Source: Xiphophorus maculatus | Lineage: Eukaryota > Chordata > Actinopteri > Cyprinodontiformes > Poeciliidae | Direction of reading: 5' to 3' | DNA length: 64,000 nucleotides | Assembly: GCF_002775205.1 (NCBI RefSeq) | Contig: NC_036450.1 | Location: forward strand, 22,904,288 to 22,968,287 | Shown: positions 43,713-58,700 of the stretch, piece after piece | Numbering within the stretch: position 1 is the stretch's first letter | Layout: every line of letters starts with the position of its first letter | Program-made: the position numbers and the translations under genes | Notes under the pieces: model-generated | Told to the model about the DNA's origin: nothing | Database searches by the model: none | The model's input: the letters and a program-made list of their open reading frames with translations, nothing else

Positions 43713-46700
43713 ATGGGGTATGTAACTGGCGGCACACTATAGGAAAAGCTGTAGAGCTCCACTCCGCGCGTTGGAGGTTTGTGTGTGTGTGTGAGGGGGG
43801 GGGGAGGTTGGCTGACTTAGTTTTTGTGGTTTCGTGGAGCCGAGCTGAGTCTCATCTTCCCCGTCCAACACAACACAAAGCTAGCGTGCTACTCACAGCT
43901 AACAACAAGCGAAGTGCTCCTGTCAGAAAACTGGTCCAGACAGACACCGCGATACTCTGATCTAGGGGGTGTGGGCGTTATGGGCTTAAACAAATATCAC
44001 GGTATTTTGTGGTACCGTTGTGAGAACAATAGTAACTATTTATGACATCTTTCTTATGATAACTCTGTGGTTGTGTGACCGTGTGTGAAAGCAATCAAAG
44101 CCCCACAAACCCAAATACTGCTCTTGAAATATGCTCCTTAGGACCAGAGGCACATAAAGATTTTCAACCGACAAAGAGTGGAGAAAATGATCAAACTAGC
44201 AATCCCAAAAGTATGGACACCTTTGGGGAGGGTTTAAACACCATTAATGGGAATTTATTGTGACGACATTTTTTTTTATCATAAATAAAATTTATTGTGA
44301 TAAATTCTAAACGATATGATAAATGCCCACTCCCAGGGCTACTATGAAATCTGGCTCATTAATTTTCTTTTGCCACTTTGGTTGAGATTTTCTAAATATA
44401 TAAAATACAAACCATCAGGCTTTGTAAGGATGTAACAAGATTGTACAAGGTTGTTGTTGTAAACGAATATTTTAGTAATCGAGTAATCTATAGATTATTC
44501 TTATCATTAATCGAGTAATCGGATAAAAAAAAAGATAAAGTAAAACCTTGGTAAATCTAACATAACAGCAGTATTACTATCGCATATCAACATCAGTCCA
44601 ATTTTTCACAGTTGAGCTTCCCTAACAGTTAACTTTATGTAGTTTAGAAAATTATCTCATAACATTAGTAGCTCACTTTCCAAGTTAACGTGAAGTTATA
44701 CAAAAATCTGAAATTATATTCAGTTCTATAAGAGGCAGGCTCATAAATACGCTTATAAAAAATGTCTACTCCTTTTTTTATGCATTCATCTTCAGTCAGT
44801 TTAATAGATGAACTCTCACCTTTCCCAAACATTTATAGCTTTTGTGTTCATGTTAGTGACGGGATTTGACACCTTTGTTCGTCACACACAGAAACTCATC
44901 TACCAGCTACGTGCCATCATGATGATTTCCGCCACCCATTTGTTGAGACCGGGACGATATGAAATGTATTTTTCTGGTTTGTCCGTAAATTATTTAATGC
45001 ACAGCCACCTGCAGTGTTCAGTCTATCCGCTCACCTGGATAAATACACCTGCAGCTCTTCCCCGCTGTTCGCTCTGAACCGCCACCAGGCAGCAGCTCCG
45101 GGAGGAGAAAAGCTGCCGTACTCCAGGCATCGCGCCAGTCATTTTAAAGATGTTTATTGGTCCCCAAAAAAACGACAAAAGATCCAGATATTATCATGAA
45201 TCAATAAAATCCTCCCAGGCCAAACTTGAAAACTGGACGTTATGCTGCTAACACTTAGCTTCCGTCAACAACTCAGGCGGAAGTGAGAGCTCCACACAAC
45301 GCAAGTAATAACCCGGTAGGAACACAGTTAGCTAAATAACAAAGTAGAATTTAATGAAGCTTCGAGGCAGATACATTTTTTTTGAGGAATTTTAATAATC
45401 GAGGTACTCGATTCGAGGAATCGTTTCAACCCTAAACAAGATAAAAATGTAGCGCTACGACTGTCAACATCCATCCATCCATTTTATGCACACCCTTGTC
45501 CCTAGTGGGGTCAGGAGGTGCTGGTCTATCTCCAGCTAACGTTCCGGGCGAGAGGTGGGAACACCCGCCTCTACACCCTGGACAGGTCACCAGTCTGTCG
45601 CGAGACAACACAGAAACAGACAGGACAAAACCACCATTCTTTGTCACCAAATTTATCCCAGCTGGGCAGCAGTGCGCAGGAACCGAAGCGCTGATTTACT
45701 CTGTGCGTCATGGAGAAGGAGAATGTTAAAAGTGAATACCTTAACTTTTAACTGCGTACTTAAAAGAAATGGTCGTTGGTTTCAAAAGCCATATTGGTCT
45801 ATTAGAATTAAATATGTGTGAAATGAGCTGCTGAGTTATGATTTTTGTTTTTGTGACCTATTGTTCCCACTTTTCAATATTATGGAAGCGCACAGACACA
45901 AAGTATTGATATCTTTTCTGTGTAATACTTGCCACGACAAAGTCCTGATAAAGTGCTAAATAAACTCCATAGAAGAGCCCAATAATTTCAATTTAATTCT
46001 TTACACATCGTTTTAAGCAGCTGATCGTCATTCATTTTCACTTCAGATTACAGAAGCTGTGACCCAGTAAGCCACAGATCGCAGTGCAGCACATGTTTTA
46101 GCTTCAGAAGTAGCAGCCTTTAATTAAGCGCCGTGTGCGTCGCAGCGGAACCTGCAGATGTTTGGTGATTCTCCTGATCAAGAGCGACCTACTTCTGGCT
46201 TCAGATGAAAGCGGATGACGTGACGCGTGATTGGTTTGTCGTCCTATTGGGCTCGGAGGAGGAGAGGAGTGAACTGCTAACCTCTTCATACTCGTCAATT
46301 ATCAAGCCCACGCCGTTATAATACAGCAAACAACTGATTCCTCAAGCACGGAAAAAGAGGGCGTCTCCAGCATGTGTGGACGTAACCCGCAATTAAGGTC
46401 TTCTCCTGCGTCTATCTCCGTCTTCCTCACCACCTTAATATCCCAGGGTTTAACATGTGAGGTAAAAACAGTTAAACATTTTAAAATTGGTTTTCCGATT
46501 TACTGTATGGTTTAGTATGAGTCTACCATACCACTATCAGACAATCCACTGGGAAAATTTAAAGTGAGATGAACGGCTTTAAATGCACGATTTAAAGCCG
46601 TGGAATGCACGATATATCGGTGCTAACATCGGTATTGGTCGGTATTAGTAATGTTTCAGCATACCGGAATCAGTCCGATAAATAAGACTATTCAGATATG

Positions 46701-49700
46701 ATATGTTTCCATCTTGTTTCTGGCTGGGTTATTTTTCAAAGGTGTCAAAATGCTCAAGAAATATATTTAGTATCAGTAAATATCAGCCCTCGACCATAAC
46801 TGCAATATTGATATCGGATATTGACACGGTCCCAAATTTTCCATATTGGGACATGATCCCTAATTTTAAACCCAACCTATTCTGTTAGAAAACTAAATGT
46901 TTTTGAGCCAGATGAAGTTAAAATATAATACATTAATATAATACATTTAATATTTCCACAGTTTGTATAAAATTTTATCAAGTTGATGCTATATAACCTG
47001 TAGTTGAAATAGTAGAATTTTGCCATCTATTTTATTTTTTCATGAGTTAGTGTTAATTTTATAGCACAATAACGTAACTATGTTAACTTTAGTTGTCAAA
47101 GAAAATGCTGCATACATCAAACATGAGTTAAAAGAAATTTGACTTTGTAATTTAATGCCTTGAAAGTTGACCTCTGCCTCTTTAAAAACTGCACTTTCTG
47201 ATACTCCACCCGCAGGAAGTCATCGCCACCCTTTAACAAAGGTTTTACCAGTGTTTCACTGAGAAGCAGCTCATAGAATGAGTTCCACCAGGTTTTTGCT
47301 AATTGCTGCTGGCTAGTCTGAAGGAGCTCAGTGGGGGAAGTAGAAGCTTGGAAGCTTAGAAACTGCAGCTCTGAGTAGAAGCGAAGTCCTCGAAGGCGGA
47401 GCTTGGACCTGCCAGGTGTTTTGCACAGCTGGATGGTTGCCATGGGAGATTAAAGGATTTTTCAAACAAGCATGAAAGAATCAAGCCAGCACTCCACGTG
47501 TGTTTTTGATGAGGCAATAAAATTATAACTTGATGTAAACCTCAAAAAAGTCACATTTACATAATACTGCACCTTAACCAAAAAAAAAAAAAAAAAAAGA
47601 ATACATTAACCCTCCCATAAAAAGGCTGGTTTAAAAAATCGGAACTATCCCTTAAAACACAAATCTTTGGCATCTTATTGGTAAATTGAAAAGGGAGAAG
47701 TAAAATGATGCTTCCAAGTTCTAACACAATAAATGATTTCAGTTTTGAGGCTTTTGTTAAGATTTGACTTTGTGAAGCTCTTCTTCTATTCCTTTAAGGT
47801 TCCTGAGGAGTTCGCTGGAATAGCGAATCGTGCAAAGTAATAGCACCTTTGAAAATGTAACTTTTTCTTCTTATTATTATTAATTCTCCGTAGTGCTTCG
47901 CTGTGTATGTGCTTGTGTAAGGAGCTGCTGCTGTGGAGCAGCATATGGGAGTCTGACTGGAGGCTTTGCCTTGCCAGGCGCCTGCTGTCTCCCTCTGCGA
48001 GGCGAGTGGGTTAACTGACAGGGACACCGGGATCGGATTGGGCCAGAGCGCACGTGGGAAGGAGAGCCAGTGATGGAAGCTGGAGGATGTGCGCGGCTCA
48101 CGGCCGGCCCTGCATCACGTGGGCCGTTGCCTTGACAACGTGGCATCAGCGAAGTTAGCAATGCCGGGTTGTTATTGCTGTGCGCAGCGAGCCCAAGCTG
48201 CGGCCGTTTACTCTGAAGGTTTTGTCTTGTAGAACTCAGATTGTTTTCTCTTTTTCTTTTTTTTTTTTATCTCCCAATGAAGAAATATTGTAAAGCTATA
48301 GATTTGTTGCATTTTTATATGCTTTTTAGTTGTTTTATATTAAAAAAAATAAAATAATGCAGAGTGCATTAGGCCCCCATTTTAAAACTGCAGTTATCTT
48401 TTGGGCACTACTCAACTTCAGTACCTGGGATGTAACCTAATGCATTTTTAGTTTCTGACTAATTGAATCTTACTGGTCGCTCTTAGAGTTTCTGAAAGTA
48501 AAAAGCATTAAAGATCTGTCAGTTATGTTTATCAAGATCCCCATTAGCATCAGCAGCATGCTGCATTAGCTGTTCTTCTTGGGGTCATTATACAAAAAGA
48601 ACACACATCACATTGCAGGTGAGGTTTTTAAATAACACGTTCTATTTTCCATCTCTTTTAAAGAAACACTTTTGTTAACGATGGGGAGATATTTCAGATT
48701 TTTCTTTAGTGAGCTCCGTTCATGCATTGCTCTAAACACGATATGAGTCTCCTTTTGCGTGAAGTCAACCTTTTAAGAAAGCGTTTAAAATACGGCTGCA
48801 CAATATCAGAAAAACATGACAGATGCAGTGATATTGGTGAATGTAGTGATTATTAACAGAAACAAGATGAAGCTTTTTTTTTTTTTAAAGGTGCTCTTAA
48901 AAAACACTGTTGTAATACACTTGTTTAGGACAGCGGTCAGAAAGAAGTGTGATTTGTGTCACTAAACTGCACACAATCACTGTAGATGGTCATATTTAAA
49001 GTTCATTGATATTTATTTATACTTTCACTGAAAAAACAGTGAAGCGAACGGTAAAACCAACAACCCCGACAATTTGGACAGTTTTAAACATCAATTGGAA
49101 TTTGTTGCGATAACGAAAAATCAAAACTCGTACCATAAGAAATTTATCGCGATAAATGATAAACGAGAAACGATATATGCCCACGCCTAGTTGGGAAATT
49201 GTCTAAGGTAAGAATTTCGCTCATATTTTTGTTCTTTCCTGTGGAAAGCCAGCTTCTTTGTGGAACCTCAGTCGTTGGGAATGTTTCTGCCAGCTGCATT
49301 TGGAGAACTGCTGAGCTGATGAACTTTGCAGTCAGATTCCTGTCAAAGCACTCGTCATTGAGACTTGAATACCCCAATACGCTTCATTGTAAAAAGGGAT
49401 TATGGGCTAACGTTCACCACACTAACTCACTCACTCATAGAGACGCACACAAAACTGGAGCTGATTTTCATCTAGGCCATAATGGTGCACCAGTAGTGCT
49501 CTGAAACTCTGCGGCTGAACAGCCACCACACCCCCGTATGGTGCCCTTGGGGGAGGAAGGGAAAAAGGTTGGGACTCCCCAGATCAAAGTGAAGCCAATT
49601 CTACTGCATTGTGTTAAAGTTGACCAGAAGCTCACATGAAACAACATCTTCCAGGTGTTAGTTATGGCTAACAAGTGATATTAGACATAATCTGTTGACA

Positions 49701-52700
49701 TACTACGGTGCCTGCAGCCTGTTCTTGTCAGTGCAGTTCCAGTGTATACCCCCTCCCATTATCACATCTTTCTGATTAACAGTCTGTCTTTTAAGTAACG
49801 TCTGCCAGGACTCCGTTCTGCTAAATTAATTAGCACACTGAGACGAGATGGGAGATTCCCAGTGACGGGAACAATAGCTGGACCCCAGAGGAGTTCTGGG
49901 ACACTCGTCTTCCAGCTAAGTCTTTATCACTTTTGCTTTTCCTAGAAGCATGACAGACAGATATCCTTGTGATAAACTTGCATTTTTGGGTGTTTTCACA
50001 CCTGACAGTCCAGTAGACTCGGTTCGATTGGGGACACCAAAATACAACATTTGTTCCATTTTCAGTTGGTGCTGTTCTCTTTCACACTGCACCGAGTCTA
50101 ACGAATGTACAGTGTGAATGCAGTGACGTTGCACCACATTCACACTGAACCCCTGAAGGAAACGACATGAAAACCTCTGAAGAAAACATGAGTGCAAATA
50201 AAAATTGAGTGGCATCAGATTTTAGTGGTTTAAGGATTTCACTTTTGTTGCTGGTAAAACACCACGAGACATTTGTTCTGCCAGTGCTAGACACACAGGT
50301 TCACTTGGGTTGTTTTTTACCCAGAATGCCCTGCGGTATAGTCCACTTCGTGCTTTTGGAGTAGTCTCCGGTCCGTTTGGGGTTCACATACCCATTCAAA
50401 CCGCTACAGATTTAAAAACCTTACCGAAACCAAGGCTTTCAGGTGGACTGAATTTCAATTGCAGGTTCACACCTCCTCAAACGAAGCAAACTTTCCAGGC
50501 AAATGGTCTAGAGATCGACTAAAGCGGACTAACGGAGTTGGTGTGAATGCACCCCAGAGAGCCTGTAACATTGCTGAGTTTCTAAAAGCCTTAATGGACA
50601 CTTCTTAACCAGCTTTTGTTTCATTTTTGGCTAATTATTTTTGACTTGAGAGATTGAAAGCGGATCTCACTTAATCCTCTTCCTGTGTAGCACTAAGTGG
50701 TGTTGGCAGTTTGCATGTTGTTATGATCATATCTGTGTAAAATACAGTTATCGACATGGTAACCAAAGCACGGATAGATGTCACTCCTGGCGTTACTTTG
50801 TCTTCAGTCTTGTCTTTGCCAAACTTGTTGAGTCAGTCCGCTGCTGACTCAGAAATTATCAGATGCATTTGCATGACATTTTCACTGTAAGTCTTAGCAT
50901 TTAGTCATTCGACAAAGTGGTGACTGTTCCTCATAATGACTGTTCCAAAATCAGGAATTTATCCTTCTTTGGGGCAAACTTTACATTCCTCACCTATTGT
51001 AAAGACACACTGATGCAAGAAATGTCATAAAACTACATGTCTAGGCTATCTGAATAAATAATATACAACAGTTGGATTTCTGGTCAGACAATAAAAGCTT
51101 TCTGGACGGTTTTGCACCTGCATTAAGCAGGTCCTTGAATTGTTTGCATCGGCTGCTAAAGAAGAAGCTTCAGGAATTCAATGATGACATAATCGTACGT
51201 TATCGATGATCAGGATCTCTGATTAAACTCAACTGGGACACTTCTGGGAGCCCTGCCGCAAAATCATTTTCCTATTTTTTATGTGCATTATTTAGATTGT
51301 GGACATATTGCTGACCTAACAAGTCTGGTTTTACCACCATTTTGGTATTTTTCAGCCGTTATTGAAAGAAAAGCTGCATAAAGAGATAACAACCTTTTAA
51401 GCATGAGGCGGTAGAAGAAGTGGTTCTTTTAGCTTATGGTGAAGACCTGATGTGAGGATTCAGTAGGCCGTGTCCTAACTTTGTGATTTACTCCCAACTT
51501 CACTACGTCTGAATCCCAAATTGATAAGAGAGTTGGATTGGTAAGTTTGATTGTCAGTGGTCAGACTTAATAAATTAACAATATTAACCTATAGCTATTG
51601 TTTGATTTTGCTGCCTTTTTGCTTCCGAACACTTGGGCAACACTTTGACTAACGGCAGTTGTACAGCAGCATGACTGAAAACTGATTTAATTTAATGCAA
51701 AATGTCAGAAGTAAAAAATAAAGAGTACAGGATGTAAAGAGAAAAAAGAAAAATTCTCTGATGAATTTAACTAACATTCAGGGGATGATCAATGCCTTAA
51801 AGATTTTCTTTTGTATCCATCCCTTTTATTTTTGTAAAAAAAAAAAAAAAGGTTATTATTTTTTTAACAACCTTTGCAAACATTTTCTTCTTGTGTGCTT
51901 TTGTTTTTTAATGCATCCTATTTTTAGCTGCATCCAACTTTCCAATACGTTTTACAACTACAGTACCCATAATTCCATGTTCTGACAAAGGAAAACTGAG
52001 CTACTGCACTCAGTGCATACTTCACAGTTTTGTCGTTTACATTTTTTTTTTTACAAAGTCTATTACGTTTTTAGATGAATTTGCAACCAGTAGCGATTAC
52101 CTGCGGCCGCGTCCAGCCAAACGAATCTCAGATCAAATCTGAGCAACTAACATTTCTGTTTCCTTTAAGTTCGCCTTTGCCTTTAGAAATTATACAAACG
52201 TGTGTCATGTTGCTGCGACGGCTGGAAGCGGAGCGAGGCGCACCGTGTGTTGGGTATTGCGAGCAGTTACGGTTGCGGAGTCACTGCCTTTTAATCCAAG
52301 GCCTTGCGAGGTTTTCATCCATAGCTTTGCCTGGAAGTCGTCCAGTGGCAGCTGATCTCTGTATGTTTGCTCAGGTTTGCTTCCAGGTCACCTTCGCATG
52401 CGTCGCTGCCTCTCTTCATGTGAGCACAGGCGCTGCCGGTCAGACCTGGCAGGAACTCGCTCACACACATTAGACAGAAAAAATACAACCCAGAGCTCTT
52501 TTTTTTTTTTTTTTTTTTTTGATCCATCATCATTCGAGCGTGGGGCTTTGAGGAGCGCTTGCTGTAAAGAGTAGAGTTAATAATGACACAGTTAGAGCTC
52601 TCTGTGTTTTTCTACTGTTTTAGATGCAATTTAAATGCTGACCTTTAGCATGTAGTTATCAGAGGTAAATACTTTATCTACCTCATTTCTGTTAACACAT

Positions 52701-55700
52701 TTTGCTGTGTTGCAAAATGTTAGTTGCATTATTAGGGATGCAACTAACAATTATTTTAGTTCTTGATTAATTTATTGTTCATTTTTGATGGATAATCGGA
52801 TAAGAAAAATTGGCACATTCTGCAGATTTTAAGTTCTTATGCTAATTTTAAAATAATATTAAAAGATGCAAATAAATAAATGCTGTCCTTTGTTAAATAG
52901 GAACGTAATTATTTTACTGACTAAAATACAGTGATATAGCATTCTCTTTGCTTACGCTTGATCATTTGCAGCAAAAGATCCATCTGCAGTGACAAAAACA
53001 AAACTAACATGTGAGAAGCTCTGTCCTTTCTGCTTGGCTAATCTGACTTGTTTAGATTTAACTTTTTTTTTTATGGTGCTTCAACCAGATGAAGCTAAAA
53101 CAATGTTTTTTTATTGTGATTATTGTTGTTATTGTGTCTTAAATGTGAAGCATATATATTTTTGTACAGTTTTGGCTTAACCACCGCTTTGATTATGTTT
53201 GTCTTTCAGTAAATGGACTTTTTTTTTTTTTTTTAAAAGTCTGTCTGCTCCAGTAAACAATTTATTGATATCTAAAGTAGTTGATGGTTATTTCAAAAAT
53301 CAATTTATTATGATTAATTACAATGAATTGTTACGATCTGCTAGAAGTAATGCATAGTTGTGAAACAGAAAGATTTAAAAAAAAATTTTTTTTTTAGATA
53401 AAAATCTGAAAAGCTTGGCATGCGTCTGAGTTATTCTAATACGCCTAAATAAAATCGAATGCCTTTCACCTCATTTATAAATGGAGTTCAGCTGAGTGTA
53501 GCTAATGATCATTCCACATTTGTTGTGTGAAAACCTAGAGTTTTCAATCCCCATTATGAAGCAGACATAAAAGTAGCAAAAGACTGTCCTGTAAACTCGT
53601 GACTCAGTGAGTCTGAATTCAAACGCTTGCCGTTGTTGGGTTTTAATACATTTGGGAAACATTTTTGTTTCCTCTAACAGCTTCAAGGAGATCTGATCCG
53701 GTTTTCTATCTAGGCTGTGTGTCACTTCACAACATGACATTTGAGGCGTCTTGGTTGTAAAACACAGTTTGAACTGGGAAATCTCTCCTCTATTCCCCTC
53801 ACACTCCTTCACATATTTGCTGCACCACACTTCTCTTCCAGCCGGAATAAATGATTCCAGCGTTATGTTTTTTATGATCCATGCTCACAGTGGGAGTCCG
53901 GGAATGTTCTCCACCTTGCCTTCTGAGTACTTGGTGGATCGCCATGGTCTTTTGCACAAACCTTCCTGATCTCTAGAGGCTTCGTCTATAATCTTGCACA
54001 TCTGGGAGTTAATAAAATCATCTTTGCGATGAACATTTTACCCGTTTTCTGTTTCTGTTGAGCGTATCGCGAGTCTGATGTCTGTATTTAAGCCGGTGGG
54101 AGTAAAACAAGGAGCGTTGCAGGAGGGATTTTTAACCTTTAGAGTTGCCGTTGGGATTGCTGCCTCTGAGCAAATTGGAGGACTTGAGTTTGTTAGAATT
54201 ATTTAAGCAGTCTTTAGCTGCAGCAACGTTTCTGTATGTCGGAGATGCTTCAGGAGGGCAAAAGCAGGTCAGATTTGACCTCCGGAGCAGCGGGGCATTA
54301 ACCAACGTAGAACGCCGATCCATGTACGCGATCAAAACGAGCTGACGTCTGTAGCAAATAGACGGATGAAGACGAGGTTTCCTGCGCCGCAGATGTCTAA
54401 GCGGAACAACACTTCATGGAGATCGGAGAATGCTGCTTGTTTTTTTCCCCCCTGTCTTTACTATAGATTCCGTACATGTGATTTAAAAAAAGGGTCAAGA
54501 CGTATGCAGATTATGTGAGATAATCCTCCATCCAGATGTGGAGGAAGAGGGCTAGTGGTTCAGAGCTGAATCGGCTGGACATGCGTTAGTCCTGCAGCAG
54601 CGCACGCCCAGTTTAGACCGAGGCTTCGTTCAGTTCAGTCCAACCTAACGACCCTCGATTAATCGATCAATCGTTAACTGGAGTATTCGGACTCAAAACC
54701 CTCGACGTATTTGGAGCAGTAGTTAAGGCAAAACTGTACAAAAATATTTTGCATTTTACATAAAAATATTTTGTCTGAAATTTGTTTCAGCCAAAACTCC
54801 TCAAGCAGCATAGTTTGAGCTTCACCAAGTTCACATTTGCTTAAGGAATACTACAGTCTTGCATTTTAGGCACTAATGATTTTATTTTCTTAATTTTAAA
54901 AAGAATTATTCATTTGCAGCTTTAATGTATTTCTAATATTGTATAAAAAGTGGTTAAATAAAAAAAATCTGTAGAATATGCTGTTTTTGATATCTGATTA
55001 ATCAAAAGTGAGAACAATCGATTAATTGATCACTAAAATAATAGTAAGTTGCTGTCATAGTTTAAAGAATGCTTTCTGTCTCTGAAGCATAATTTTATGC
55101 TGATATTGATTTTTTTTTTTACATCTGATTTTGATCAATTCTGATATTCTTCAAGGGCGTTTGGCCACTCACGCACTCCAGCTCCGTCGCCTGCGAAATC
55201 ACGTTTTATGTTAAAAATTATATGTAGCCATGTCCACCATCCCTGTCGTCATTCATATTGGGAATGCGTTATATCCCTAACTTCAACATCTTTCTGCCCA
55301 ACTTTCAAACCATACGGCCAAACCCAGATTGACAGAGGCGTGGCAAAAGCAAATGAGATGGATTATCAGTGCTTGCTAACATCTGATGGTCTCATCCAGG
55401 ACATGTCACTGGAGAATATAATTTATACTGCTTGAAAATTGAGCTGTTAACACGTCATGGTGCTTTGTCTCGTTTAATGTCGGACAGTAAGGAAGCAAAG
55501 TCGCATCTTTTCGTGTGATTACACATCCTAACTTCAGAGACGCCTTTTTCAAGTTGCTTCTTCTCTTCTTGTGCAGTGAGCAGCCCATCTTCAGTACGCG
55601 GGCCCACGTCTTCCAGATCGACCCGAGCACCAAGAAGAACTGGGTTCCTACGAGTAAGCACGCCGTCACAGTCTCCTACTTCTTCGACAGTACCAGGAAT

Positions 55701-58700
55701 GTGTATCGGATCATCAGTCTGGACGGCTCCAAGGTATGCTTAAGCAATCTGATTATCCAAAAATGTACTTGGGACTCTGACACACTGTACGTCGCACAGA
55801 AAAGCCTCTTTAACTTTTCCAGTAGGGCTCGTTGAAGTTTAATCTCATCAGGGGGGAAATAAACTTTGCTTGTTACATGTCTGCTTCGCCTCGCCTCTCT
55901 GCTGGGGCCTGGTTGAGGCGGCCGGGCCTCTGATATGTATGTGGCAGTGATTATTTTAGTCCTGAGGCACAGGGCTGGAGTTTGCACAGTTATGTAAGAG
56001 CTTCTCCGGGTGACTGGTGTCGTTGTCGAACCAGCAAGTCAGCGTTGTTCCGCTGGAAATAGCAGGCAAAGCTCGGTGGTGCTGGAACAGAGGGGCGGTG
56101 TTATCCAGACAACAACATGTTGTCCCCACCACCCACCAGAGGCGAAAGTCGCACGACGCCGACGGCTCACGCTGATCCCCAAATTCCAGAGTGGAAACTT
56201 TCTGAGAGAACAAAATCTTCTCCTCGCATCAAAAAACAACTCGCAATTTACAGATTTGTCTAACATGTTGGCGGATAAAAGCTTCAGGAAGACCTTTTGA
56301 CGCCGTGCCTTCTCTATTCTAAGCAGTGTCAAACCAAACATGGAGCTCAGAATAGTAAAATAATGATCACTTTCCTCCCCGACCTCTCTTGAAGTTGAAG
56401 ATGTGTCTGCTGCCCTCAAGTGGCCAAAAAAATCATAGCAATAAAACTTTTTATTAAACTGAGCAAAACAAAACAAAACAAAAAAACATCAACCAACACA
56501 AGAAACGTCTCTCTGAAGTTATGTCAATTAAAGCATGTAAGACTAGATATTTGGGAGTAGGGTGCCCTATAACTTTTTTTAGTACAAAAAGTGACTTTTA
56601 AAAAAAACATTTTTACTTACTTTCTAAAAATATATATACATTTTTACCCGTATATTTTGTTTAATTTCAAATTTTATTTCTTTTTTCATCTTACACCCAT
56701 CTGTGATGCTGTAATTACTGTGACGCACTGTGGACAGCTGAGATTGTGCTACATAAATAAACTTTAAATTAAATACATCTTGTTTAATGTGTAAAACGAG
56801 GTTTTGTTTTGTTAAGCACAATTAAATTGTTTTCTTTTAATAACATTTCAAAAAAATATATTAGAAATTTAATATTTGAATATTTCCAAAGGAACATAAA
56901 ACTAAATGTAAAGATGAAATTGTCCCGTTTTTAAATGTCTTCAAAGTTTTCCTAGAAACATAATCGCCTAGGGGGCGCCATGCCGTTTATTTGCCATTCA
57001 TTTGATGTGCAAGCGGAAATGGGGAGTAAATGAGCCGCAGCGTCTAGACCAAACAAAATGGATGGTGTCAGGAGTTGAATCAGGCAGCTACCGAAGCATC
57101 CGACAGTCAACCAGTCAGACCTCTGAGGGAAGGAGACTGGAATGATGTTGAAACTGACGGGTATCAAATGCCACGCACAGATCCCATGTCATCCTGCATC
57201 ATGATGTAAACATTTTTATTATAGTTGACTTTGGAGTAGTGTGAAAAATAAAGACAAACAGTTTGGCCTTTAGGTTATAGATTTGTGTTGGCGGAAGGAC
57301 CACCAGTCGGCTTTTAAAGTTTTCACCTGCGCTAGGGCTGGGCGATAAATCGATTTTATCGACTCCTCAAATTTTGGGTTTTTGAAGATTTTATTAATTT
57401 AGATTTCTGTTTGCACCAATGCATTCCTTGCGTTTCCATAGTTCAGAGTGATGTCAGCCATCTTGTTTGACAAACGTGTTTCAGAGCTCCGACTTGTTTG
57501 GGGCTATAAATTCAGGTCAAATCTACAACGGGTTACTGGGGCAAAGCAAAGATTTTTTTATTACAGTTACAAGAAGTGCGAGAAATATTTTTGTCGTTTT
57601 GTAATTTATTTGTTAGAAAAGAGAGCGCGAATAAAAATGATCAAAATTGGATCTGGTATGAAAAATCTTGAGATTGTATTTCTAAGACGTATCGCCCTGG
57701 CCTAACCTGCTCCTGTTGTGGTTCAAAACTAGAACACTGACCTGCTTCGACTTGCACTTTATTTGTGTTAAATATTGTGTTAAACTTGCAGTTGTTGCCT
57801 ATTTATTTAATCTTGCTCTCATTGGTTGATAGATTCATCGTATTATTTGTTATTCGGAGGGCTGTTTGTCTGCTGGTGGTATGTGTGAAAAGTTTTAAAG
57901 GCCAAGTGAACGTTTCCACAAAGTAGTTAGTCAAACCAAAGGGTTCACGTCGAAAGCACCAGGAAAGAGAAATCGACTCGTACGTCAACGTCCAATAAAT
58001 CGAGCTAACTATACCAGTAGACCCAGAGTGGCCTCCCACGCTGATCAATAACATTACAGCCAGCTGGACTCAATTAGAAGCTCCTTATTGACGGTTTCCT
58101 GTGTGCTAAACTCCCACATCAGTGTTGATAGCCTCCCTGCAGCTGTCCTCCGCCAATGCAACCCTCCATCGCCAGCAGCTATGACAAACGCTGGTCCCCG
58201 GTGATGTACGTTTCATCCTCCCACAGGCTATCATCAACAGCACCATCACCCCCAACATGACCTTCACCAAGACGTCGCAGAAGTTCGGCCAGTGGGCCGA
58301 CAGCCGGGCCAACACCGTCTACGGCCTCGGCTTCTCGTCCGAGAGTCACTTGAGCAAGGCGAGTTGGGATTATGCGTTGCTTATTTTGTTGAATTTCCAA
58401 CAGAGCAGCAGAGTCAGCTGCTCCCCCCCTCTGGTTTCAGTTTGCAGAAAAATTCGCCGAGTTCAAGGAAGCGGCCCGGTTAGCGAAGGAGAAGTCCCAG
58501 GAGAAGACGGAGCTCAGCAGTACGCCCTCGCAGGTAACAAAGCCTCGTTCGTGTAGTCGTGTGTGAACAGTTGTGGTAGCCGCATCGCATCAACGTACCC
58601 TCGAACCTTTCACATGTTGGCACATTACAAGCCCAAACTTCAATGTATACCAGAGATTTTGAGGGAAATGTAAGAAGAAAAAATAGCCAGAATTGACGCT

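Larger units (their letters stand above)
43718..55576 (+). other. homer1 intron 1 (11.9 kb), repeat-rich
   Basis: A long first intron starting GTATGT and ending TTGTGCAG. It holds two family A, three family C, one family B and one family D repeat, one inverted-repeat MITE and a fish interspersed repeat. Near 47930-48215 there is a C+G-rich patch that looks regulatory. No exon of another gene is supported. Confidence 0.7.

Noticed and set aside
52075..52473. 132-codon plus-strand frame in homer1 intron 1
   Set aside because: No recognisable domain and no codon pattern of a conserved protein. It lies in intronic sequence next to a poly(T) run.
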